Assembly: GCF_900115265.1 (NCBI RefSeq)
Contig: NZ_FOVU01000001.1
Location: forward strand, 841,001-905,000
Source: Bradyrhizobium sp. Ghvi
Lineage (GTDB): Bacteria; Pseudomonadota; Alphaproteobacteria; Rhizobiales; Xanthobacteraceae
Direction of reading: 5' to 3'
Length of the DNA stretch: 64,000 nt
The notes under the pieces are model-generated. The model had not been told where the DNA came from. It did not search any database and saw only the letters and a list, made by a program, of their open reading frames with translations. Of this stretch, positions 1 to 9,711 are shown one piece after another; positions within the stretch are counted from its first letter, which is position 1; each line of letters opens with the position of its first letter. The position numbers were made by a program, and so were the translations under genes.

Positions 1-1
1 C

Positions 2-1117
2 GGCAAGCCAACCAAGAAGGCCGGCACCGATCCGCGTCGGCGCTTCGTCGCCGGCCTGCGCCGCTATCGCCGCTTCCTGCTGATGGTGGTGCTGCCGATC
101 GTGGCCGTCATTGCCGGTCTCACCTTCTATCTCAATGGCGGCCGCTACGTCGGCACCGATGACGCCTATGTCGGCGCGCAGAAGGTGCTGGTGACGCCCG
201 ACATCTCCGGCAAGATCCAGAAGGTTGTCGTGAAGGAGGGGCAATCCGTCAAGCAAGGCGACGTGCTGTTCGAGATCGACCCCGTACCCTTCCGCAACGC
301 ACTGGATGAAGCCAAGGCGCAGCTCGCGCAGGCCCGAACGACGTACGACAATCTGGCCGCCAACATCAAGATTTACGGCGACATGCTCAACCTCGCCCAG
401 CAGGGCGTGGATCTGAAGCAACGCGACGTCGAGCGCAAGCAGGCGCTGGTCAAGAACAATTTCGGCTCGCAGCTCGATCTCGATAATGCGTCGAATGCAC
501 TGGTGACCGCTGCCGCGCAAACCCAATTCATCAAGCAGCAACTCTCGAACGCCAAGACCCAATTGCTCGGTGACCCTTCCTTGCCGCTGGAGCAGTTCCC
601 GCCCTACGCGCAGGCGAAGGCCAAACTCGACGATGCGCAACGCAATCTCGACCACACCGTGCTGCGCGCGCCCATGGACGGCGTCGCGACCCAGGTCGAG
701 CAGATCCAGCTCGGACGTTTCGTTGCGGCCGGCACGCCGGTGTTCTCGATCATCGACGTCGCTCATCCCTGGGTCGACGCCAACCCGAAGGAGAGCGACC
801 TCACCTATGTCGCCGAGGGTCAGCCCGTCACGCTCGAAGTCGATGCGTTCCCGAACCATGTCTTCAAGGGCAAGATCGGCTCGCTGTCGCCCGGCACCGG
901 CGCGCAATTCGCGATCCTGCCGCCGCAGAACGCCACCGGCAATTTCGTCAAGGTGGTGCAGCGCGTGCCGATCCGCATCTACTTCGACGAGACCGACAAA
1001 TTCGTGAAGAAGCTGAAGGCCGGCATGAGCGTCTATGCCACCATCGACACCGGCCACAAACGCTCGCTCGCCGGACTGTTCGGCCTGTCGGCGACGGCCG
1101 GTCAGGACAAAGACTGA
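2..1117 (+). CDS. emrA: EmrA/HlyD-type membrane fusion protein of a multidrug efflux pump (5' end outside window)
   Basis: Periplasmic adaptor that links an inner-membrane MFS pump to an outer-membrane channel. The reading frame is open back to base 2, with a basic stretch (RRRF, RRYRR) before the ATG at 83, so the gene starts upstream of the window and the ATG at 83 is internal. One transmembrane segment spans about bases 80-140. The motif GTDDAYVGA, a lipoyl-like half domain (ISGKIQKVVVKEGQSVKQG), a long coiled-coil hairpin and a second half domain (LRAPMDGVATQVE) follow in the order typical of EmrA. It ends 14 bp before the MFS pump gene, so the two are almost certainly one operon. The substrate cannot be read from the sequence. 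Confidence 0.9.
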   Translation, partial: GKPTKKAGTDPRRRFVAGLRRYRRFLLMVVLPIVAVIAGLTFYLNGGRYVGTDDAYVGAQKVLVTPDISGKIQKVVVKEGQSVKQGDVLFEIDPVPFRNALDEAKAQLAQARTTYDNLAANIKIYGDMLNLAQQGVDLKQRDVERKQALVKNNFGSQLDLDNASNALVTAAAQTQFIKQQLSNAKTQLLGDPSLPLEQFPPYAQAKAKLDDAQRNLDHTVLRAPMDGVATQVEQIQLGRFVAAGTPVFSIIDVAHPWVDANPKESDLTYVAEGQPVTLEVDAFPNHVFKGKIGSLSPGTGAQFAILPPQNATGNFVKVVQRVPIRIYFDETDKFVKKLKAGMSVYATIDTGHKRSLAGLFGLSATAGQDKD

Positions 1118-1131
1118 GAAGGACTGATCCG

Positions 1132-2688
1132 ATGTCGGGTCCCCACGCCAACCTGATGGTCCCCGGTCTGCGCCGGAACATGGTGACGATCTGCGCCATG
1201 ACCGCGACCATCATGCAGGCGCTGGACACCACGATCGCCAACGTCGCCTTGCCCTACATGCAGGGCACGCTGTCGGCCTCGCAGGACCAGATCAACTGGG
1301 TGCTGACCTCCTACATCGTCGCGGCCGCGATCATGACCGCGCCGGTCGGCTGGATCGCCAACCGCTTCGGACGCAAGCGCATCTTCATCATTTGCTCGGC
1401 CGGCTTCACCATGGCATCCGTGCTGTGCGGCCTCGCCCAGGACATCAACCAGATGGTGCTGTTCCGCCTGCTGCAAGGCGTGTTCGGCGCCGCGCTGGTG
1501 CCGCTGTCGCAATCGGTCATGCTCGATTATTACACACTGCAGGAACGCGCAAAGGCGATGTCGATCTGGGGCATGGGCGTGATGATGGGGCCGATCATGG
1601 GCCCCTCGCTGGGCGCCTGGCTGACCGAAACCTATTCCTGGCACTGGGTGTTCTTCGTCAACCTGCCGTTCGGCGCGATCACGGTGATCGGTCTCCTCAT
1701 CTTCATGGATGAAACGAAGAAGGACCTGAGCCTCAGATTCGACTGGTTCGGCTTCGCCGCGCTGGCGATCGCGATCGGCTCGCTGCAACTCGCGCTCGAC
1801 CGCGGCGAACAATTGGGCTGGCTGGAATCAAACGAGATCCTCGCGGAGTTCGTCGTCTCGGCTGTCGCCTTCTACTTCTTCCTCGCGCACTCCTTCACGA
1901 CGTCAACGCCGTTCATCCGCTTCGCGCTGTTTCGAGATCGCAACTTCGTCACCGGCTGCGTGTTCATGATCGTCATGGGGCTCGTGCTGTTCTCGACCAT
2001 GGCGCTCGCCTCGCCCTACATGCAGAACGTGATCGGCTATCCCATCATCACCGCCGGGCTCTTGCTGGCGAGCCGCGGCTTCGGCACCTTCTTTGCCATG
2101 ATGCTGGTCGGCCGCATGATGCGTTACTTCGAGGCGCGCACCCTGATCATCTCGGGCCTGACGCTGACCGCGGGCTCGCTGTTCCAGATGACCGGCTGGA
2201 CCGATTTGACCCAGGTGCCGGAGATCGTGACCGTCAGCGTCATCCAGGGCTTCGGCTTCGGCCTCGTGTTCGTGCCGCTCTCGACAGTGGCGTTCCTGAC
2301 GCTGTCGAACGATCTGCGCACCGACGGCACCGCGATGCTGACCCTGATGCGCAACGTCGCAAGCTCGGTCGGCATCTCCGTCGTCATCGCCCAGCTGACG
2401 CAGGGGACGCGACGAACCTATGCGATCCTGTCCGAGCACATCAACCCGTTCAACCAGGCGCTCCAGATGCCTGATGTCAGCCGCATGATCGATCTCACCA
2501 CAAGCGCCGGCCATGCCATGGCGGACAGGATGGTCAGCGTGCAGGCGCAGATCATCGCGTTTTCGCACGACTACCAGCTCGTGATGTTCTTCATCCTCTG
2601 CACCATCCCCCTCGCGCTGCTGATCGGCTCGACCAAGGCCACGCTGCGCAAGCAGGCGGCGGGACCGGAACATGCGGTGATGGAGTAA
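1132..2688 (+). CDS. emrB: EmrB/QacA-type MFS drug:H+ antiporter (DHA2, 14 TM)
   Basis: Inner-membrane proton-driven exporter of the DHA2 family. The 518 residues match the usual length of about 510 for 14-helix members. Visible family signatures are DTTIANVALPYMQG near residue 26, WVLTSYIVAAAIM near 63, the loop 2-3 motif NRFGRKR, and the motif-C-like run GPIMGPSLGAWL near residue 148. The start ATG has AAGGA about 8 bases upstream. It is co-transcribed with the adaptor gene just before it. A palindromic intergenic repeat follows the stop. Cargo is unknown; toxic hydrophobic compounds are usual for the family. Confidence 0.93.
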   Translation: MSGPHANLMVPGLRRNMVTICAMTATIMQALDTTIANVALPYMQGTLSASQDQINWVLTSYIVAAAIMTAPVGWIANRFGRKRIFIICSAGFTMASVLCGLAQDINQMVLFRLLQGVFGAALVPLSQSVMLDYYTLQERAKAMSIWGMGVMMGPIMGPSLGAWLTETYSWHWVFFVNLPFGAITVIGLLIFMDETKKDLSLRFDWFGFAALAIAIGSLQLALDRGEQLGWLESNEILAEFVVSAVAFYFFLAHSFTTSTPFIRFALFRDRNFVTGCVFMIVMGLVLFSTMALASPYMQNVIGYPIITAGLLLASRGFGTFFAMMLVGRMMRYFEARTLIISGLTLTAGSLFQMTGWTDLTQVPEIVTVSVIQGFGFGLVFVPLSTVAFLTLSNDLRTDGTAMLTLMRNVASSVGISVVIAQLTQGTRRTYAILSEHINPFNQALQMPDVSRMIDLTTSAGHAMADRMVSVQAQIIAFSHDYQLVMFFILCTIPLALLIGSTKATLRKQAAGPEHAVME

Positions 2689-2696
2689 GCACAGCC

Positions 2697-2822
2697 GTCA
2701 TGCCCCGGACGCGGCGCAGCGCTTCTTCAGCGGTGCGCTGCAGAGCCGGGGCCCATGGCGCGACAGATTGGGTCCCGCTTCTGCGGCGCAGCGTTGCACG
2801 CTGCACCGCGCCCGGGACACGA
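2697..2822. repeat. Intergenic palindromic repeat, family B (GTCAT...cccggg-type)
   Basis: Imperfect inverted repeat between the convergent emrB and phosphotransferase genes. It opens with GTCATGCCCCGGACG and closes with CGCCCGGGACACGAG. Related elements with GTCATTCC / GGAATGAC ends recur at 8153, 9562, 15320, 19049, 27824, 33251, 39359, 45943 and 47654. Confidence 0.6.
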
Positions 2823-2828
2823 GCCCTG

Positions 2829-3890
2829 CTACAGCAACTCCTCGCAGCCGAGATCCTCGACCGCCATCATCACCCGCTCCAGATTATTCCACCAAATTAC
2901 GGGCTGGAGGTCGATAGCCCATTGCCAGACCGGCTTGGTGATGTGCCAGAGCACTGACCAGCGATAGTCCTGGTCAAGCGCGCCGCGCGTGTAGCCGGTG
3001 ACGCCGTGGGCGAGCAGCGTCTCGTAGTAACGATTAAGGAGCGCCCGCTCGAGCGCCTGCCGGCGCTCCGGATACCATTGGATCGCCATCATATAGGCGA
3101 GGTCGTGGGTCGGCACGTTGATGCCCCACAGGTCGAAATCGAAGATGCGCACGGTGCCGGCGACGCCGGCGCGTGGCAGCAGGAAATTCCATGTATGCGC
3201 ATCGCCGTGGACGATGCTGACGTGGCGGTGCGAATGGTAGCGCTGCGACAGGCGCGCCGACTGCTCGATGAGACGGCGATAGAGAATGCGTCGTTCCTCG
3301 CTCAGGCGATCACCGATCTGATCGGCGAAGCGATCGTAATGACCGGCGAAGGTCTCCATGCGCGCGGCGCTATCCTCGGTGCTCGACCAGGTGCCGACGG
3401 TCTGGCCGAGGCCAGGATGATTCCACCACGCCGCATGCAAGCGCGCCAGCGTCGTGACGATCGCCATCGACTGCTCTCGCGACGGGGGCAGCGTCGGTAC
3501 AGTCGCCAGTTCATGGCTATCGGTGAGGTCTTCGAGCAGGAGATGCCACTTCCCGCTCTCCGCGTCGAAACGTCCATCGAAGCAGCGTGGCACGATTCCC
3601 GTCGGCATGTTCGGTCCGAGCTGCGTGTAAAAGGCGACCTCGTGCTCGCCGCGATCGGCAGGTGTCCCGACGAAGCCAGCATGCACCATCTTCAGGATCA
3701 GAGATTGCGGCGCACCGGTGGACTCGCCGACATAGCGCAGGCCGAGGCGAATGATGCGCGAGACGACGGTATCGCGCTGATGCAGCACCTTCACCTCGCG
3801 CACGGCGCCGGCGTCCAGCGCGCCGGCCTTGCGCAGCGCGGCCGACAATCGGGCAGGCTCGACGACATCAGGCAGTTGTGGAGGTGTCAT
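2829..3890 (-). CDS. Phosphotransferase of the APH / ecdysteroid-kinase-like fold
   Basis: Predicted small-molecule kinase with the aminoglycoside-phosphotransferase fold. With the start at 3890 it has 353 residues. A nucleotide-binding lysine region (LILKMVH) lies near residue 68. The catalytic loop HGDAHTWN (HxDxxxxN) is near 228-235, and the metal-binding DFD of IFDFDLWGIN is near 251-253. The WGxN pattern and length resemble the CHK/EcKinase-like branch more than true aminoglycoside kinases, so antibiotic resistance should not be assumed. The ATG at 3920 is an alternative start ten codons longer; neither has a good ribosome-binding site. It lies about 80 bp downstream of the chemoreceptor gene on the same strand, with no obvious functional link. 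Confidence 0.75.
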   Translation of the reverse strand: MTPPQLPDVVEPARLSAALRKAGALDAGAVREVKVLHQRDTVVSRIIRLGLRYVGESTGAPQSLILKMVHAGFVGTPADRGEHEVAFYTQLGPNMPTGIVPRCFDGRFDAESGKWHLLLEDLTDSHELATVPTLPPSREQSMAIVTTLARLHAAWWNHPGLGQTVGTWSSTEDSAARMETFAGHYDRFADQIGDRLSEERRILYRRLIEQSARLSQRYHSHRHVSIVHGDAHTWNFLLPRAGVAGTVRIFDFDLWGINVPTHDLAYMMAIQWYPERRQALERALLNRYYETLLAHGVTGYTRGALDQDYRWSVLWHITKPVWQWAIDLQPVIWWNNLERVMMAVEDLGCEELL

Positions 3891-3970
3891 GAAATTCACG
3901 ATGCCCCTGTCCCAGGCCATACTGCACGATCACGCCTCCACGCGCCAGCGGCACCGACCGGGTGCCGGCA

Positions 3971-5662
3971 TTACGCCGCAGCGGTCGAGTCCCGCACGGT
4001 ACGGACCACGACTGATCGCAGCGTTTCCAGATTGGCCGCCATGCCCGCGATGGCCTGCCTGACCTCCGCGGCACGCTCGTTCACCGAAGCGGCGTCGCGG
4101 CTGACATTGGCGATCTTGGCCGAGACCTCCCTGGCGGCGGAGGCCGATTCGGAGATCGACCGGGCGATCTCCCGCGTCGCGGCGTCCTGCTCTTCCATCG
4201 CGGCCGCAACCGAGGTCGCAACCCCATCGATCTCGACGATATGGCCGCCCATGGTCTCGACGGCATCGACGGCGGCCTGCGTCGAGGCCTGGATCTCCGC
4301 GATCAGGCGTCCGATCTCCTCGGTCGACTTTGCGGTCTGATCGGACAGGGATTTGACTTCGGCAGCGACGACCGCAAAACCGCGACCGGCCTCACCGGCG
4401 CGCGCGGCCTCGATCGTGGCATTGAGTGCGAGCAGATTGGTCTGGCCGGCGATGCCGCCGATCAGGTCGGAGACCTCGGCGATCTTCTTCACGGCGTCCG
4501 CCAGCGCCTGGATGGTCGAGCGCGCCTGCTCGCGGCCTGCGACCGCCGACTTGGTGACCGTCGAGGTGCGACCGACCTGTGCCGCGATCTCCCGAATCGA
4601 GGCGCTCAGCTCTTCGGCGGCAGCCGAAACGGTCTGCGAGCTGCCGAGCGCCTGGGTGGAGGCGGCGGCAACCGCTTGCGATTCCGAAGACAGGGATCGC
4701 GCGATCTCGGACAGGCTCAAGGCAGCGCGCTCGACGCCTTGCGTCGCCGCACTCGCGGTGTCGACCGAGCGGCCGGTTTCGCGCTCGACGGTCTCGGCCA
4801 TCTGGTGTAGCGCGCCGCGCTTGGCAAGCGCAGCTTCCTGCGCTTTCTGCAATTGCTCCTCGCGCAGGCGCGAATTCTCGATCGCTCCCTGCTTGAACAC
4901 CTGCAGTGCGCCCGCCATCGAGCCGACCTCGTCCCGGCGGTGCGCGAAGGGAATATCGGCCGCGAGATCGCCGGTGGCGAGCTTCTGCATCGTGTCCGTC
5001 ATGCGTACGATCGGGCGCACCACGCCGAGCGCGACTCCGAGCAAGCCGGCGGCAATGAAGGCGAGCACGGCTGCGGAGACGCCGAGCAGAATAAAGAGCA
5101 TCGCGCTGTCGCGGTCGGCGGCCAGCTTCTCCATGTCGGCATTCTGCCTGTTGGCGCTTTCGACGATGCTGTCGATGACGGCACGATGCGCGGTGTAGGC
5201 GTCCTTGAGCTGCGCATAGGCGCGTTCAGCGCTGGCCAGATCCCTGGCCTTGAGAGCCGGCAGGAGCTGATCGGACAGCAGCTTCCAGAACTTCTGCACC
5301 TCGGCGTCGGACCTGGACACCAGAGCCGCCTTCAGGTCGGCCGAGAGGCTGGAGGCGGTCCAATAAGCCTTGCGCTCATCGTAGTCCTTGCGGAGCTGGA
5401 CCAGGCGCTCACCATGGGCGGCCAACTGGTCCGGCTCTCGCATGGCAAGGGTGGCTTCGAGATAGGCCTCGATGACGTATTCCGGCGGCGGCAGGATATC
5501 GGCGATGAGGTCATTGCCGAGCTTGATGTCGGAATAGAGCGGCCCACCGACCTTGAGCTCGCGCAGGGCGTAGAGGCTGGTCGAGACGACCGCCGTGAAA
5601 CCGATGGCCAGAACGATGCCAAACGCAATGATAGCCGACGACAGCGAAAGACGAATCTTCAT
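3971..5662 (-). CDS. Methyl-accepting chemotaxis protein (membrane chemoreceptor)
   Basis: A 563-residue transducer. TM1 spans about residues 8-30, followed by a helical periplasmic sensor region of about 155 residues and TM2 at 188-214 ([16 protein letters not shown]). A HAMP domain follows at about 215-268, then an MA signalling domain whose tip carries the conserved [20 protein letters not shown] stretch. The open frame extends upstream to 5863, but that part has no membrane or domain character. The ATG at 5662 begins the basic residue plus TM1 pattern. The sensor resembles four-helix-bundle domains, so the ligand is unknown. No CheW-binding pentapeptide is seen at the C terminus (it ends TAAA). 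Confidence 0.9.
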   Translation of the reverse strand: MKIRLSLSSAIIAFGIVLAIGFTAVVSTSLYALRELKVGGPLYSDIKLGNDLIADILPPPEYVIEAYLEATLAMREPDQLAAHGERLVQLRKDYDERKAYWTASSLSADLKAALVSRSDAEVQKFWKLLSDQLLPALKARDLASAERAYAQLKDAYTAHRAVIDSIVESANRQNADMEKLAADRDSAMLFILLGVSAAVLAFIAAGLLGVALGVVRPIVRMTDTMQKLATGDLAADIPFAHRRDEVGSMAGALQVFKQGAIENSRLREEQLQKAQEAALAKRGALHQMAETVERETGRSVDTASAATQGVERAALSLSEIARSLSSESQAVAAASTQALGSSQTVSAAAEELSASIREIAAQVGRTSTVTKSAVAGREQARSTIQALADAVKKIAEVSDLIGGIAGQTNLLALNATIEAARAGEAGRGFAVVAAEVKSLSDQTAKSTEEIGRLIAEIQASTQAAVDAVETMGGHIVEIDGVATSVAAAMEEQDAATREIARSISESASAAREVSAKIANVSRDAASVNERAAEVRQAIAGMAANLETLRSVVVRTVRDSTAAA

Positions 5663-5813
5663 GAAGCAATCCGATAGCCCGCGCCAAATAAAGACGAAGA
5701 CTATCGGACTGCGGTAAACACGGACTTTATTCGCGCAGAAATTGCATCGCATGCGCCTCCGGGGAAATACGGGAGCACTGCCGGCGACCTGATGTCGCCG
5801 GCATGTCCTTGCC

Positions 5814-6416
5814 TCACACGTCGAAGAACACCGTCTCGCCGTCGCCCTGCAGGCGCAGGTCAAGGCGATAGACCGGCTTGCCGGCCTCCCGCACGGCGAT
5901 CAGCGTGGCGCGGCGGTCCGCCGGCACCAGCGCCAGCACGGGGTCAGCAGCGTTGCTGACCTCGTCGCTGAGATAGATCCGGGTGTAGAGGTGCCTGAGC
6001 ATGCCGCGGGCGAACACCGCCAGAACAATGTGCGGCGCCTGCGGCTTGCCATCAGGGTCGGGAACCGCGCCAGGCTTGATGGTGTCGAAGGAATAATTGC
6101 CGTCCTTGTCGGTGCCGCAGCGGGCAAAGCCACGGAAGCTGGCGTTGGGCAGCGCGCGCTTGTCCTGCGGATCGGCGTAGCGCCCCTGCGCATCCGCCTG
6201 CCAGATCTCCAGCATGGCGTCGGGCACGACTGCGCCGTCGCCGTCGAGCACCCGGCCCTCGATGCGGATGCGGTCGCCGGAGACATCTGGTGTCAGCGTC
6301 GAGTTGGTGAAGGCATCATTCCAGGAATAGTCGCCTGTCGGTGTCAGGCCGTATTTGAAGAACGGGCCGACGGTCTGAGACGGCGTGATCCCATCGGGCT
6401 TCGCAGAATTCTGCAC
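5814..6416 (-). CDS. pcaG: Protocatechuate 3,4-dioxygenase alpha subunit
   Basis: Structural subunit of the intradiol enzyme that opens protocatechuate to beta-carboxy-cis,cis-muconate. The 200 residues match the family. It begins with the typical [15 protein letters not shown] and contains the [12 protein letters not shown] and [17 protein letters not shown] stretches. As expected for alpha subunits, it lacks the full iron-ligand set found in PcaH. The start is GTG, one base after the pcaH stop (TAA at 6418-6420), so the two are translationally coupled. It is the last gene of the minus-strand aromatic group. Confidence 0.93.
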   Translation of the reverse strand: MQNSAKPDGITPSQTVGPFFKYGLTPTGDYSWNDAFTNSTLTPDVSGDRIRIEGRVLDGDGAVVPDAMLEIWQADAQGRYADPQDKRALPNASFRGFARCGTDKDGNYSFDTIKPGAVPDPDGKPQAPHIVLAVFARGMLRHLYTRIYLSDEVSNAADPVLALVPADRRATLIAVREAGKPVYRLDLRLQGDGETVFFDV

Positions 6417-6417
6417 G

Positions 6418-7119
6418 TTAGTGGGTCTCCATGGGGGTAGCGTTCTTGCCGCGCAGCACGATATCGAAGCGGTAGCACAGCGCCCATTCGGGCTTCGTGT
6501 TCTCCAGGTCGAACGAGGAGACCATGCGCATCCGCGCCTTCTCGTCCGGCACCGAGTTGAAGATCGGATCGAACGGGAACAGCGGATCGCCCGGGAAATA
6601 CATCTGCGTCACCAGGCGCGAGATGAAGGAATGGCCGAACACCGACAGATGGATGTGAGCGGGGCGCCAGGCATTGTGGTGATTGCCCCAGGGATAAGCG
6701 CCGGGCTTGATGCTGACGAAGCGATAATAGCCTGATGCATCGCTCACGGTGCGGCCCGCGCCGGTGAAGTTGGGATCGAGCGGCGCCGGATGCTGGTCGC
6801 GGACATGGACGTAGCGGCCGCAGGCGTTGGCCTGCCAGATCTCGACCAGCGTATCGGCCACGCCGCGGCCGTCCTCGTCACGGACATGGCCGTGCACGAT
6901 GATGCGCTCGCCGAGCGGCTCGCCCTTGTGCTGGGTGGTGAGGTCGTTGTCGCCCTCGCGCACGGTCTCGTGGCCGTAGACCGGTCCGGTCAGTTCCGAC
7001 AGGGTGTGGCGCATCGGGATCAAGGGCTTGTTCGGCGCGCGCTTGATCGAGCTCTTGTACTCAGGCGACAGCGGCAGCGGATGCGCCTTGTTGCTGTCCG
7101 TGGGATAGATGAATGTCAT
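6418..7119 (-). CDS. pcaH: Protocatechuate 3,4-dioxygenase beta subunit (iron-binding)
   Basis: Catalytic subunit carrying the non-haem Fe(III). At 233 residues it has the usual beta-subunit length. Recognisable features are LSELTGPVYGHE, VEIWQANACGRY (iron Tyr), the GAYPWGN stretch (second Tyr) and WRPAHIHLSVFGHSF (the two iron histidines). A longer frame reaches 7176, but the ATG at 7119 has GGAGGAG just upstream and gives the standard N terminus MTFIYPTDSNKAHP. Co-transcribed with pcaG, which starts one base after its stop. Confidence 0.93.
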   Translation of the reverse strand: MTFIYPTDSNKAHPLPLSPEYKSSIKRAPNKPLIPMRHTLSELTGPVYGHETVREGDNDLTTQHKGEPLGERIIVHGHVRDEDGRGVADTLVEIWQANACGRYVHVRDQHPAPLDPNFTGAGRTVSDASGYYRFVSIKPGAYPWGNHHNAWRPAHIHLSVFGHSFISRLVTQMYFPGDPLFPFDPIFNSVPDEKARMRMVSSFDLENTKPEWALCYRFDIVLRGKNATPMETH

Positions 7120-7241
7120 TGGCGAACTCCTCCCCGGCGATTTTCGGTCCAGCCGGACACCATTTGCGCCAATCATTATAGAATATAACTAATCTAGGGA
7201 AGCCGCTTTCGCGCCCTTCCCTCACTCTGACCTGTCTAATC

Positions 7242-8135
7242 CTATTTGATCGGCGCACGGGGTAGCACGGCCTCCCCGGCTTCGAGCCGGTAGGTGTGAT
7301 CGAGCGAATACCAGGGCGTTGAAACGTCGCGCGCGGTTGGATGCGGCGTCTCGTGGCGCACGAACTTGCCGATCAGCGCCTGCGTCACGCCGAACTGCAC
7401 GTCGCTGTCGATATGAGGATCGTTGGGATCGTAGACCTGCGAGATCAGCACCTTGAAACCGTGCTTGAAGATCAGGGCGTGCAGATGCGCCGGACGATAG
7501 GGGTGCCGGCCCTGTGCCTCGAGCAGGCGGCCGACGACGCCGTCGGTCGGAATGGGATAGCCGATCATCATCACCGAGCGGAAGGAAAAGCGCCCGTCGG
7601 CATCGGTGGTGAACTTGCCGCGCAGGTTCATGTCGGCCTGCTCGGGATCCTGGTTCTCGTAAAGCCCGACCGGAGAGGCGTGCCAGACATCGACCTCCGC
7701 ACCCGCGACCGGACGGCCGTCCTTGTCGACAACGCGTCCATTGACGAACAGCGGCGCGCCCGGCGTCTCGGAGCGGACGATCGATCCGCCATTCTCCACC
7801 CGCGGCGAGTTCAACCGCCAGAACGGGCCGAGCAGCGATTGATCGGTTTCCGTATTGCCCTGATCGCCGTTGTTGAGCAGGCAGACCAGCGAGGAGACGC
7901 CGAGCGAGCCCGCCATCAGCACCACTTCGTTATGCGTGTCGGTGGTCAGCTTGCCGAGTTCGGCAATGATAGAAGTGGCGTCGCGGAATTCCTTCTCGGT
8001 CAGCCTGACCTCACGAACGAAGCCGTGCAGATGCTTGACCAGCGAGACCATGATCTGCCGCATCCGCGGATCGGACGTCCGCTCCATCACCGCAAGAGCG
8101 GCTGCCGTGATGTCCTGCTCGCGCGCGATAGTCAT
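7242..8135 (-). CDS. Intradiol ring-cleavage dioxygenase, hydroxyquinol/catechol 1,2-dioxygenase type
   Basis: Fe(III) dioxygenase of 297 residues with the N-terminal helical dimerisation domain (about residues 1-100) that sets catechol and hydroxyquinol 1,2-dioxygenases apart from PcaGH. The catalytic half shows SLLGPFWRLNSP, VDVWHASPVGLYENQ (iron Tyr), MMIGYPIPTDG (iron Tyr) and RPAHLHALIFKHGFK (iron His pair). The N-terminal style favours hydroxyquinol 1,2-dioxygenase, whose product is maleylacetate, but catechol cannot be excluded. It sits between the thiolase and pcaH genes on the same strand. No maleylacetate reductase or cycloisomerase lies in the window. A palindromic repeat separates it from the thiolase gene. 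Confidence 0.85.
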   Translation of the reverse strand: MTIAREQDITAAALAVMERTSDPRMRQIMVSLVKHLHGFVREVRLTEKEFRDATSIIAELGKLTTDTHNEVVLMAGSLGVSSLVCLLNNGDQGNTETDQSLLGPFWRLNSPRVENGGSIVRSETPGAPLFVNGRVVDKDGRPVAGAEVDVWHASPVGLYENQDPEQADMNLRGKFTTDADGRFSFRSVMMIGYPIPTDGVVGRLLEAQGRHPYRPAHLHALIFKHGFKVLISQVYDPNDPHIDSDVQFGVTQALIGKFVRHETPHPTARDVSTPWYSLDHTYRLEAGEAVLPRAPIK

Positions 8136-8152
8136 GGGGTCATTCTCTCCCT

Positions 8153-8233
8153 GTCATTCCGGGGCGATGCGAAGCATCGAACCCGGAATCTCGAGATCCC
8201 GGGTTCGGCCCTATCGGGCTGCCCCGGGATGAC
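8153..8233. repeat. Intergenic palindromic repeat, family B
   Basis: Imperfect hairpin between the thiolase stop and the dioxygenase start. Its outer arms are GTCATTCCGGGGC and GCCCCGGGATGAC, with an inner stem around CGAACCCGGAAT / ATCCCGGGTTCG. It lies inside a probable operon. Confidence 0.75.
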
Positions 8234-8251
8234 GGTCCACGCAGTGGACCG

Positions 8252-9460
<1,209 letters not shown>

Positions 9461-9561
9461 CGTTGTTCTCCCTGACTGCCGCGGTTCGGCCAAATTCTTC
9501 AATGTCGCCGGAGTTTTAGGAGGGCGCCCGCGACAGGTCAATTGACGGTTTCGCGGGGGCT

Positions 9562-9603
9562 GTCATTCCGGCCCTGCGCCGTGCCGGCGCATCCCGGAAT
9601 GAC
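9562..9603. repeat. Intergenic palindromic repeat, family B (short form)
   Basis: Single hairpin with ends GTCATTCCGG and CCGGAATGAC, located in the divergent region between pcaF and mutS. Confidence 0.7.
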
Positions 9604-9711
9604 GACCGAAAATGTGGCAGCCGCGTGCATTACACGGACAACGTGGAAAACCTCAGCTTACTGGCCAAACCAATAGGAGCAGGAAGCGAAATTTTGTAGG
9701 TTGCGCCGCCC

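Noticed and set aside
3006..4340. Plus-strand frame of 444 codons over the phosphotransferase and chemoreceptor ends
   Set aside because: It crosses two genes on the opposite strand and has no recognisable domain.
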